Shown here: positions 1-8,300 of the stretch, one piece after another | How the letters are laid out: every line of letters starts with the position of its first letter | Numbering within the stretch: the first letter of the stretch is position 1 | IMG/VR virus record: IMGVR_UViG_3300020450_000062 | Location: 1-31,281 of that record | Reading direction: 5' to 3' (one strand) | DNA: 31,281 nucleotides | DNA from: a virus | Position numbers and translations under genes: made by a program | The notes under the pieces: generated by a model | What the model saw: the letters and a program-made list of their open reading frames with translations, nothing else | The model's database searches: none | What the model was told of the DNA's origin: nothing

Positions 1-27
1 TTCGTGATAGTAATATGTTCCTAACAT
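1..27 (-). CDS. 15: gp15 tail completion / sheath terminator protein, N-terminal fragment (partial)
   Basis: Only the first nine codons are in the window; they read MLGTYYYHE and run off the left edge. The start codon shares one base with the stop of the gp14 gene (TAATG), which indicates translational coupling. T4 gp15 begins MFGYFYN, so the aromatic-rich start fits, and gene 15 follows genes 13 and 14 in T4. In that family gp15 caps the tail tube and sheath at the neck and helps join the tail to the head. The call rests on nine residues plus synteny. Confidence 0.7.
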
Positions 28-1703
28 TAGAATGTACCAAATGGATTAGACTCCGCAAAATCAATGATTGCATCTGCTTCAGTTTCAAACTCGTCGTTAT
101 CGCTGTAACTATCATATATATCTCTATCATCATATTCACGAATATTATATCCGGTAAATGATGTGCTTCCAAATGATATTGTTTTGTTGTCACCACTAGT
201 GTTAATACTCTTTTCACTCATATAAACATAACCATAATTACCGATTGAATGAACGGTAACTCCTGCACCAATAAATCCGGTTACGACACCAACTGAATCT
301 CCAACATTTACATTTGATGTATTACCTGAACCTATACTTAAAAGAGTTGATCCAGCAGAGACATATGCTGACCTTGTATAACGACTTACATGCTCAGTTT
401 TATATAATCTCTCTCCTGTGTTATTGAGACCAATTTGAATTCTAAGTTCTTCTCCCGGAGTAAATCCAAAAACAGTTGTTCCTATTCCAACATTAGATAC
501 TTTAAGAACTTTTGTATCTGCATCCCATTCTTTTACTCTTGCCTCAGTAAGTGAATTTTGACCAACAACCAAATCATTTAACTCAAAATTACCACGACCA
601 GTAATAACATTTGGATTTCCAATCGTTACATCAGGAGGATTTACGTATCCTTGACCGGGATCAACTATTCTAATGCCAGATACTTGTGCATTGTTATTAA
701 TTGTCGCAACCGCTTTAGCAGTTTTTCCACCTATACCTGCAGGACTTGAAACTGTAACTTGTGGAATTGTTGTATATCCAGTTCCTTCATCAGTAATAGT
801 AGATTGTATGACACCTCTTGACAAGCTATTAATAGTGCATGTGGCAATCGCACCACTTCCTCCACCACCTACAATATTAATATCAGGTGCCTGTGAATAT
901 CCAGCACCAGCATTTGTTAAAATAATCTCTTTAATGGAATGAACACCACCTATACTTGTTGTAATCGCAACAGCAGAAGCATTCACTCCTGCACCGTCCC
1001 TAGAAGTCGATATAAACACTGTTGGGGTTGATGTATACCCTGTACCGTCGTTTAAGACCGTCACAGACCTTATATAACCCTTTCCGCTTATCACAGGTGA
1101 TAATTGTGCAGATGCAGTTGCAGTTCTTCCTGTACCAACAAGATTAAGAGTGGTGATAAATCCTTGATCTTGAACCTGTGTATCAATTTCCTGAATTGAA
1201 GTATCAATAATCTCATCTTCATATTCAAAGAGTTCACATTGAAGTTCGTATGTGTAATTTTTTTGAAGTTGATAAAAAGGTTTTTCATGCTCAACAAACT
1301 TTACTTCAAATAATCTTTGACCTAGAGGAAAATAAACTAAATCACCCTCACGCGGCCTTGATCCTAATTCATAGTCATCTGGATCTAAAAATGGAGCGAT
1401 AAAATCTTCAAATCTCTCTCTTGATATTGTAAGTGTAACCTCATCACGTAAACTCACTCCAAATTTTGTCATTACATCACCAGCACCTGAATACCCCTCA
1501 TAAGTATTCAAGTAGGCCTCAATACTAAAATTATCATCAAATCTGGATGATTGCACCTCTTCGATGATTGTTTGTTTATTTACAAATTTTCTTGGTATGT
1601 AAGTAACCTCTAACCCATAAATTTGCAACTGCTCATTTATGAGATTTTGAACTAATCTCTGTTCATCTTGGGATCCTTGTAGAAAAAACGGATTTAATGC
1701 CAT
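27..1703 (-). CDS. 14: Neck protein gp14, enlarged by a glycine/tyrosine repeat array
   Basis: Head-completion (neck) protein that, with gp13, closes the filled head and forms the tail attachment site. Residues about 20-165 match T4 gp14 as I recall it: a YGLEVTYIPRKFV strand (29-41), AYLNTYEGYSGA (63-74), FGVSLRDEVTLTI (81-93), and REGDLVYFPLGQRLFEV followed by KPFYQLQ (118-147). The C-terminus ESNPFGTF parallels the end of T4 gp14 (ESSPFDNDF). T4 gp14 has about 256 residues and this one has 558; the extra length lies between these conserved ends. It includes four repeats of about 43 residues (roughly 186-366) with signatures GTGYTSTPTV, GAGYSQAPDI, GTGYTTIPQV and GQGYVNPPDV. The start is 5 nt after the gp13 stop. 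Identity is secure; the role of the insert is unknown. Confidence 0.93.
   Translation of the reverse strand: MALNPFFLQGSQDEQRLVQNLINEQLQIYGLEVTYIPRKFVNKQTIIEEVQSSRFDDNFSIEAYLNTYEGYSGAGDVMTKFGVSLRDEVTLTISRERFEDFIAPFLDPDDYELGSRPREGDLVYFPLGQRLFEVKFVEHEKPFYQLQKNYTYELQCELFEYEDEIIDTSIQEIDTQVQDQGFITTLNLVGTGRTATASAQLSPVISGKGYIRSVTVLNDGTGYTSTPTVFISTSRDGAGVNASAVAITTSIGGVHSIKEIILTNAGAGYSQAPDINIVGGGGSGAIATCTINSLSRGVIQSTITDEGTGYTTIPQVTVSSPAGIGGKTAKAVATINNNAQVSGIRIVDPGQGYVNPPDVTIGNPNVITGRGNFELNDLVVGQNSLTEARVKEWDADTKVLKVSNVGIGTTVFGFTPGEELRIQIGLNNTGERLYKTEHVSRYTRSAYVSAGSTLLSIGSGNTSNVNVGDSVGVVTGFIGAGVTVHSIGNYGYVYMSEKSINTSGDNKTISFGSTSFTGYNIREYDDRDIYDSYSDNDEFETEADAIIDFAESNPFGTF
606..1148 (-). repeat. Four tandem GxGYxxxPxV protein repeats inside gp14
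   Basis: This segment encodes about residues 186-366 of gp14. The motif G-x-G-Y-[TSV]-x-x-P-x-[VI] occurs at residues about 220, 266, 307 and 350, spaced 41-46 residues apart. Each copy is preceded by a short segment of the type IxSVTVLNDG or VSGIRIVDPG. The same motif recurs in the gp8, giant gp7-like and DUF4815 genes of this window. The pattern suggests stacked beta-strands exposed on the virion; that is inference. Confidence 0.85.
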
Positions 1704-1708
1704 ACATA

Positions 1709-2572
1709 TTACCCGATAAAATCAAGAGGAGGTAATTCATACTCCTCTTTAAGTTTTTGTAAGGCAAATTCAACATCCCTCATTCCATCCTCATATATTT
1801 CTCTACCATTCAATTCCAATCCACCGGGAAGTTTTGTTCCTCTAAATTTAATCAAATTCTGACCCCATTGTCTTTTTAACAATGCAGTAAAATACATTTT
1901 TAAGAACATATCATTGTAAATATCCTGATACTGATTTGGATCTAATACTCTAAGACAATCGATGACAATAAAATCACCCTCTTTCAAAGAGTCATAATTG
2001 ATATCAATATATAATCTATTCTGTTGTTTATTAAATCTTATTTGTCTTTCCGGTGTTAATAAGAAATCTATATCCTCTAAGTAACTCTTAACCATTGAGT
2101 ATTGAAGAAGTTCAACTGAGTTAAAATAATATAGATCATTTAAAAATAATTGATATTTGATACTAAACATTCCTCCAGATATTGAACTAGAGTCAAATTT
2201 AAAAATCTGTTGAATTCCAATTACAGCATCTGGTACTTGAATAAAGTTTGAGTTCTCTGTGAACACTGAGGTTGTTGTTCCATAACCAGTGATACTTGTA
2301 GAAACACCAGTTGTAGTTACGATACCAGTAGTTGTAGTAGAACTAGCACCTTGATTAGCCTTTCCTCTATCTATTTCATCCTGCGTAAATCTATGTTTGA
2401 GATACATTCTCTCAACACCATCAAAGTGTCTTTGTTGAAAGAACTGAATGGCATCATCAAGTAAATCTTCTACTTGTTCATCGGCAACATTAATCTCTAG
2501 CACAGGAGCACCAAGTCTCCTTTTTGCATAGTTAATTAATGCTCCTCGTGAATTTACTGAATGTCCAACCAT
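1709..2572 (-). CDS. 13: Neck protein gp13
   Basis: Head-completion protein that binds the portal side of the neck together with gp14. Residues 12-54 (INYAKRRLGAPVLEINV, then DEQVEDLLDDAIQFFQQRHFDG in two parts) match the T4 gp13 N-terminus (LKDVILRRLGAP, then LELYGEYHFDG). The C-terminal KLPGGLELNGREIYEDG and the final LPPLDFIG match the T4 C-terminus (MLPGGVTIDGQRL, then LLDPPFGILVG). The length of 287 residues is close to the 309 of T4. A Thr/Gly-rich stretch at residues about 75-105 looks like a flexible loop. Its ATG shares one base with the stop of the upstream 70-aa gene (TAATG), and the gp14 gene follows after 5 nt, so the three are probably made from one coupled message. Confidence 0.94.
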   Translation of the reverse strand: MVGHSVNSRGALINYAKRRLGAPVLEINVADEQVEDLLDDAIQFFQQRHFDGVERMYLKHRFTQDEIDRGKANQGASSTTTTGIVTTTGVSTSITGYGTTTSVFTENSNFIQVPDAVIGIQQIFKFDSSSISGGMFSIKYQLFLNDLYYFNSVELLQYSMVKSYLEDIDFLLTPERQIRFNKQQNRLYIDINYDSLKEGDFIVIDCLRVLDPNQYQDIYNDMFLKMYFTALLKRQWGQNLIKFRGTKLPGGLELNGREIYEDGMRDVEFALQKLKEEYELPPLDFIG

Positions 2573-2784
2573 TACTCTGCTTCAACCTCTGATGCTAAGT
2601 TTTCGTATTTTTCTTGCCATTCAAGTGCCTGTTGGGCTAACTTTGTTTTTTCATCATTAAAGTCAGTTAATACTGTTGTCAATTTTGCTTCCAAAAGAAT
2701 ATTTTGGTTTGTTAATGTAGAAATTTTTTGATTATAAATTTTAATCAAAGTGTTCACATCTACGTCATTATTTTGCATGTTCAT
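2572..2784 (-). CDS. Small coiled-coil protein (70 aa), function unknown
   Basis: Unrecognised small protein. Most of it, from about residue 10 to 65, is a heptad-like amphipathic helix with Leu/Ile spacing (LIKIYNQKISTLTNQNILLE) and an acidic end (EWQEKYENLASEVEAE), so an oligomeric coiled coil is likely. There is no signal peptide or membrane segment. The ORF is supported by its TAATG overlap with gp13 and by its tight fit after the 564-aa gene (12-nt gap). No good Shine-Dalgarno sequence lies directly before the ATG; the nearest purine run, GGAGGA, is about 21 nt upstream inside the end of the previous gene. A scaffold or bundling role near the neck or fibres is possible but is inference. 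Confidence 0.8.
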   Translation of the reverse strand: MNMQNNDVDVNTLIKIYNQKISTLTNQNILLEAKLTTVLTDFNDEKTKLAQQALEWQEKYENLASEVEAE

Positions 2785-2796
2785 GATTTTAGATAA

Positions 2797-4491
2797 TTAG
2801 AAGACTCCTCCATCTATGGTTGTTGTCCAAACGGGTTTGTCTGTGTAAACTACAGTTGGTGCAGAACTAGGTGTAATACTAGTTGTAGTTCCATTCTTAA
2901 ATAGATCTGCTGAGTTAGTGAATGTTCCTTGAACACCAATCAATGTAATTGATGTGGTGTTTGACGTTGTTTTTACAACACCCTGTTGAGATCCACCTGC
3001 CTGTGTGATTCTATCACCAGCAGTTACAGATAATGCACTTGGTAATGGAATCGTAACCTCAGTTACTGCTGTCAATACCTGTGTTGAGGTAAATGTAGCA
3101 GCACTTGGTGCATCAGATGATTTTTGTAAACCGTCACTATCAAAGTATACTATACCATGAGTTGAAAAGTCACCTGTTTGATAATAGATACCTTTAATAT
3201 CTAAGTTACCTCTGACTCCAGTAACAACTTCGTTAGTAACAGTTGCATCAGGAATATATGTAAAGGCTCTTGCTGGAGCACCACTATTTTGACCTGTGCT
3301 ATCGTTATATCCAAAGAAACCTATTTTATTATTAGCAACTCCAGTGCTTGTATTATAGTTGAAAGAAATACCACGATCAGTGTTGGTATCTTTCGCATGA
3401 GTGATGGTTAACTGAGCAGTGGTTGAAATACCTGCAGTGACGTTTGCACTTAAGGTTATTACTTTTGCACCACTGTTTATCGAACTAATTGTTGTATTAT
3501 TAGGAATACTTGTCCCTGCAACTACGTCAGCAACTTGTAATCCAGTGATTGAATCGACTGTGATTGTGTTTGCACCACTAGAAACAGTGGCCATAACTGA
3601 TCTAACACTTGTTACATCACCAACACGCATGATTGGATCATTAACTGTAACATTAGTTGAGTTAACTGCTGTGGTGGTACCATCAACTTGTAAGTTACCT
3701 TTGATGATAACATCACCTTCATTACTCGTTCCACTTGGGAATGGATCAATGAAGATCTGATTTCCTCCACCTGCTAATGTTTCAATCTTATTTGAGTGAA
3801 TACCAATATTACCCACAGTCAATGCAGCATCAGGAGGTAATATTATTCCACCAATGAATGTACCCACACCAGCAACATTTAAATCACCACCAATATTGAC
3901 ATTCTTCTCTACACCAAGTCCACCCTCAGTGACTATAGATCCAGTATCTTTATTATTTGATTGAGTAGGATCTTGTATGGTAAGTGCCACAGTATTACCG
4001 TATACCCAGTCTGCACCCGATACCTGTATCTTATCTGTACCATTCTCATCATATTCTATCTTAGCATCTTTACTTGTACCAAATGTCAAGAATGTGTCAT
4101 CAGGAATGACTATCTCACCACTACCATTTGGATCAATGTTTATATCTGCGTCTGTTGTCTGCGAAGATAAAGTATTACCATCTAGTCTTAAATCGTCTAC
4201 ATTCCACTGATCAACCTTTCTATTTTGATCTACTATTGCTACAAAACCATTTGATGCAGCAGCAGGGTTAGTTGTTCCTGCAACTAATCCGGGGGCATGT
4301 GCCATCAAATCAGTGTAATATTTACCACCAATAACATCTATATTACTAGGAGATGCATCATCACCTATAAACAGTCTTTCACCCTTATTGGCTTGGGTTC
4401 CAGCACCAATTGTTATTGCTAATTCACCGAAGTTTAGACTTGACGGGGCAGTTGCACCAGTCGATCTTTTTACTCGTATTATACTTGCCAT
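2797..4491 (-). CDS. Fibre-like virion structural protein (564 aa)
   Basis: Probable trimeric fibre or fibre-like decoration protein. The N-terminus has the LNFGELAITIG ... GERLFIGD pattern common at the head of phage fibre proteins. Residues about 180-290 carry typical triple-stranded fibre repeats: TEGGLGVEKNVNIGGDLNV, then GDVIIKGNLQVDGTTTAVNS followed by a VNDPIMRVGDV step. The C-terminal third is Thr/Ser-rich beta sequence (SGANTITVDSITGL) and ends TTIDGGVF. No enzyme motif, signal peptide or chaperone gene is seen. It lies where T4 has genes 12/wac, just before gene 13, but I see no direct similarity to gp12 or fibritin. It directly abuts the upstream 76-aa gene (no gap), whose last glycine codons supply a GGAGGA ribosome-binding site 9 nt before this ATG. 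Confidence 0.78.
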   Translation of the reverse strand: MASIIRVKRSTGATAPSSLNFGELAITIGAGTQANKGERLFIGDDASPSNIDVIGGKYYTDLMAHAPGLVAGTTNPAAASNGFVAIVDQNRKVDQWNVDDLRLDGNTLSSQTTDADINIDPNGSGEIVIPDDTFLTFGTSKDAKIEYDENGTDKIQVSGADWVYGNTVALTIQDPTQSNNKDTGSIVTEGGLGVEKNVNIGGDLNVAGVGTFIGGIILPPDAALTVGNIGIHSNKIETLAGGGNQIFIDPFPSGTSNEGDVIIKGNLQVDGTTTAVNSTNVTVNDPIMRVGDVTSVRSVMATVSSGANTITVDSITGLQVADVVAGTSIPNNTTISSINSGAKVITLSANVTAGISTTAQLTITHAKDTNTDRGISFNYNTSTGVANNKIGFFGYNDSTGQNSGAPARAFTYIPDATVTNEVVTGVRGNLDIKGIYYQTGDFSTHGIVYFDSDGLQKSSDAPSAATFTSTQVLTAVTEVTIPLPSALSVTAGDRITQAGGSQQGVVKTTSNTTSITLIGVQGTFTNSADLFKNGTTTSITPSSAPTVVYTDKPVWTTTIDGGVF

Positions 4492-4722
4492 TTAGAAGTT
4501 TCCTCCATTGATATCCAAATTTTGTACCGCACCGGGTGTAAGTTCAAGAGTCCCAGTCCATTTAGTTGTCGAGGCATCATATACAAGAACCATACCATTT
4601 TGAGGATTGGTAATTGATACGTCAGATAAACCAGCTAAGGTTCCACTAACATTTCCTGCCAAAGACGAAACGACTTTGACTGCATTTTGCGTACCAACTC
4701 TAACTTTAATGGGATCGGACAT
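4492..4722 (-). CDS. Small fibre-repeat-like structural protein (76 aa)
   Basis: Residues about 30-60 match the widespread phage fibre unit of the type LSDVSITNPQNGMVLVYDAS followed by TTKWTGT, and the protein ends NLDINGGNF, similar to the IDGGVF end of the next gene. It may be a detached fibre module or an adaptor at the fibre base; the exact role is unknown. A near-perfect Shine-Dalgarno sequence (AAGGAGGT, about 4727-4734 region) stands just before its ATG, the strongest in this part of the window. It lies 12 nt after the stop of the 116-aa gene, in the transcript that starts at the TATAAATA box near 5114-5121. Confidence 0.78.
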   Translation of the reverse strand: MSDPIKVRVGTQNAVKVVSSLAGNVSGTLAGLSDVSITNPQNGMVLVYDASTTKWTGTLELTPGAVQNLDINGGNF

Positions 4723-4734
4723 GTACCTCCTTAA

Positions 4735-5085
4735 TTAATCCTCCCTAGTGCATGCTCCACGCACTAAAACAGAACCTTCAACCACTCTTGTCACTTCACC
4801 TGCTGTATCTTTAAGAAGAACGTCATACTGATATCTTCCGGGATTTAGTTGACCAGTGATAGCACTAGTTAATCCCACTTGAATAATACCTGCATTAGCA
4901 TCAGTAATAGAGCATGTAAACGTTGCAGCAGTTCCTATACTAGAAAAATGTTTTCTCATTTTACTAGTAACTTTGAAACCAGAAATTTGAAGGGCTGAGT
5001 TTGATGAAACATTCTCAAGTTCAAATTTTTGTGTGAACGTTGACCCTTGGTTGATTACTAGGTTGCTGACATATACTGCTGCCAT
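4735..5085 (-). CDS. Small beta-sandwich-like structural protein (116 aa)
   Basis: Not firmly recognised. The N-terminal pattern VINQGSTFTQKFELEN, followed by alternating hydrophobic strands and a late PGRYQYDVLLKDTAGEVTRV segment, resembles the N-terminal domain of phage baseplate upper proteins (BppU-type), in which a beta-sandwich anchors receptor-binding proteins. A role as adaptor for the downstream fibre proteins would fit the context, but this is inference. Two cysteines (in FTCSI and in the GACTRED tail) are present; there is no signal peptide. It is the first gene after an exact TATAAATA late promoter that overlaps the end of the preceding 70-aa gene. No clear Shine-Dalgarno sequence precedes the ATG. 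Confidence 0.75.
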   Translation of the reverse strand: MAAVYVSNLVINQGSTFTQKFELENVSSNSALQISGFKVTSKMRKHFSSIGTAATFTCSITDANAGIIQVGLTSAITGQLNPGRYQYDVLLKDTAGEVTRVVEGSVLVRGACTRED

Positions 5086-5105
5086 CTAACAATAATAATG
5101 ATGAT

Positions 5106-5318
5106 CTATGATTTATTTATACTATTTTTCTTTATCAATTCACCAAGGAGTGATTTGATTTCATCTATTTCAGATCTCAACCTTTCAATCTCAGATTTTT
5201 GTGATTGATTCCGGTTCTTTGACTTTTTGTACTGAGCGTATCCGGTGGTATCACAATTAATGATAGCACCAGATTTTTGATCTCTATAAAGATTTTTGTG
5301 ACCCTCAACTCTTATCAT
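5106..5318 (-). CDS. Small protein with C-terminal coiled coil (70 aa), function unknown
   Basis: The N-terminal half is polar with aromatic residues (GHKNLYRDQKSGAIINCDTT). The C-terminal half, residues about 38-65, is a charged heptad helix (SEIERLRSEIDEIKSLLGEL), so it probably oligomerises. Its ATG overlaps the stop of the 2398-aa gene by four bases (ATGA), which supports translation and coupling. I do not recognise a function; an accessory role to the large structural protein before it is possible. The TATAAATA box for the next gene lies inside its last codons. Confidence 0.8.
   Translation of the reverse strand: MIRVEGHKNLYRDQKSGAIINCDTTGYAQYKKSKNRNQSQKSEIERLRSEIDEIKSLLGELIKKNSINKS
5114..5121 (-). 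promoter_or_regulatory. T4-type late promoter TATAAATA upstream of the 116-aa gene
   Basis: Reading on the minus strand, an exact TATAAATA lies about 30 nt before the ATG at 5085, inside the last codons of the preceding 70-aa gene. T4-like phages use this box at -10 with the gp55 sigma factor. It would start a transcript covering the fibre-like genes and the neck genes. Confidence 0.7.
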
Positions 5319-8300
5319 GCTAATGCGATTACTCTTAAATCTTTAAATACAGGAGCCTCTGCCTCATTTGTTCCACTTATATCAATCTTAATTTGGAATC
5401 CAGTAAACTCTGCAAGATCATCAATACTAAATTGATATTCAATAAATTCACCATCAACACTAGCAGGTGTTAATGCATCTGGTCTACCACTATTTTTAGA
5501 AACATCTACAACTAAATCACCAAATCCGTCACCATCAGAATCGGTAAGATTGTCAAAACCGGGGAATAAATTGAATGATTGATCAACACCCTCAGAATCT
5601 TGTCTGAATAATTTATAAAGAACACGGAAGTCAGCAGAGTTTCTACGATCAGAACTTACAAGAACTTTTAATGATGTAGCAGGTTGTTTAATATCAACTC
5701 TATTTGATATATAAACTGCTGCATGGGGATCATTATTTAATTTAATTCTATCATCAAGCACATAATCAGTTACAGGTTTATTCAATCTATTTCTGACATA
5801 GATTACGGTTCCGTTCATAGTATCTACAGCAGGAGATAAATTTTCATCCTCAGTTGTAAATCTCATTGATAAAGTACTGGATCTACTCTTTGGTAAATCT
5901 GTTAGTCTACCAATTTCATTTTGTGATGAACATATTAATCTAGTTGATGTTAATGGATTTATCTTATTCAATTCAATATCCTCAAATCCTTGATCAAGGA
6001 ATGACACTTCATTTCCTCCAGCACTTGTTCCACTCACAGATCTTAATTGTGAACTAATATTTGTTTGTGAAGGTTGAAGTGTATTGAATACAGGATAAAT
6101 GGAATTAAATTGAATATTCTTAGATGCGTGAATATTTGAACCACCACCTGATCTTTCATCAGTGAAACTAGCCTGACTATCACCACTTGATCTATTTTGT
6201 AAATTTGGTCTACCTGCACCTCTGGATATTTCAAGATAGTAATTATCAATATCCTTTTTAGACTGAAGTAAGTCTGTATTTGGCATATTATGTGCTGTAT
6301 TAATACCAGTCAAAGAAAGTCCGTTAAATTCATATTTACGCATAATACTATTTACTGCATGAGTTGTTATTAATGATCCATCCACACCTCTTTGACCTAT
6401 TCCAAGTGATGTATTTGTAATTGAATCATAGTAAATAATTTCGCTATTTAATTTAACATAACCAGTAGATGTTGTTATTCCTTCAAATGTTGCAAATTCT
6501 GATGTATTTGCAGCACCAACAACTATGGAAGAATCTTGTAGACCAACAAATGCCTCAATTTTAATTGGTTGTGTGGTGGGTTCTACATTCGATAATTCAA
6601 TAATATTATTATCAGCAGTCATTCCATGATTGTAATGAGTAACTTCAAGAACGTTTCCAGAATGTAAATCATCTAATAGTGATGATGATGTGATATTTGT
6701 ATTAGCATAAGCAACTGCAGTTCCAGAATCATCATAAACAACTAAGTCTTGACCAGCAGTAAATGCCTCACCCTGTACATTTGTAAGATATAAAGTATCA
6801 GTTCCTGTTATTGTGTTAATTGTAATTTGTGCATTTCCACCTCTCACCATATTTGATGTGGTTAAACCAACTACATCTCCAACTGCATATCCATTTCCTG
6901 CATTTTGGACACTTATAGAGTTGACTATACCACCTGATATCTGTACCTGTGCTGTTGCTCCTGATCCATTACCAGTTATAGCAAATAGTGGAACTTGAGT
7001 AAAGTTTCCATTTGAATAACCGATACCTACATTTGATATTGCAAAAGCACTGACTGGGCCACCCACTGACTCAATGAATCCAAATGGGCCAGGTTGAGTT
7101 CCTTCACTTACCTTTCTACCACTATCAAATGATTGAGCAGCAGGAAGAGATGCAGTAATATTATCAATACCAACTTTTAACTTACGTGGAAGTACTTTTA
7201 CACCATTATCAGACAAGTTAGGAACTTGATCACTTTCATAATCTACAAGGGGATTATAGAAGAATGCTGATGCATCTGTTGATGTAAACTTTGCTTTGTA
7301 TAGTTTAATCTTCATATCTTCAAACTGGCTTGGTGTCCAAATTGAACCATTCTGTGATTTAAATAAACTACCACCAATATACTGTTGAGATATGACAACA
7401 CTTTCTGAATCAGGTAGTGATTGAGTATCAATTGTTGCTTCACCCATACGAGCAATCCATGCTTCATAATTATTTGTGGTTGGAGCAAGTAAAACAATGC
7501 AATATTGTGTGCCACCTTCAAGGAATATTGGTGATGGGAATTTAACATTAGTCGCAGCAGATGCATCGTCAGATATATTAACTTGTGATGGGTCAAGAAC
7601 AACTTCTCCAAATTCCTGCACACGAATCAATGTTGGTGTTCCTAATTCCATAGTTCTAACCTGAACAGTTAGTTTTTCCTTAACATCTTTACTTCTCATG
7701 AAGATGTCAACAGAAGTTAGGAAACAACCTGTCTCATCCACAGTAAATGATTGTGCTAGAGGGTCTCCATCGTCCTCTGGCATATTATGGAATACGTTTG
7801 TAATATTAATAATTACGGGGATTGGAGGTGGTGGTAACTCTCTAATACCTATCGTTGTTTGTGAAAATGTATCTACAATACCACTTGTACTATATACTGC
7901 CTGAACACTACTTACTGCTGCTGTTCCGGGGAATGCAGTTGCGTTTGTTTCACTAGAAGTAAGTTTAAATGACTTATCTCCATTTGTAAAACGTAATGGT
8001 GGTAATGGTGTTGTTAATGGATCTCTAATAAAGAATGAACCTTGAAGATCACCTACTCTATCCGTAATTAATCTATCATTATCTACTCTTGCGATAGCAC
8101 CACTTGTTTCACCAACAATTATACAAGGATTATTAATACGTCCAAAATATTTTCCTTGTGCTTCTTCTATTAATGAAGCAAGATCAATATTTAATATCGT
8201 TGATGATGAAGAATATGATGTTGGAATACTTACTGATGGATTATATGGGTTAGTTGCGTATGTTAAAGTAGGTGCAGTATATGGCCCTTCTTTATGATTT

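Noticed and set aside
673-942. Open frames of 60-124 codons on the plus strand across the window (for example here, 3419-3760, 15791-16165 and 17735-18106)
   Set aside because: They lie wholly inside strong minus-strand genes, have proline/valine/isoleucine-rich shadow composition, and lack ribosome-binding sites or family motifs.
6043-6249. Minus-strand alternative frames inside large genes (also 1091-1297 and 7312-7623)
   Set aside because: They overlap secure genes in another frame and read as low-complexity His/Leu/Ile-rich translations with no start signals.
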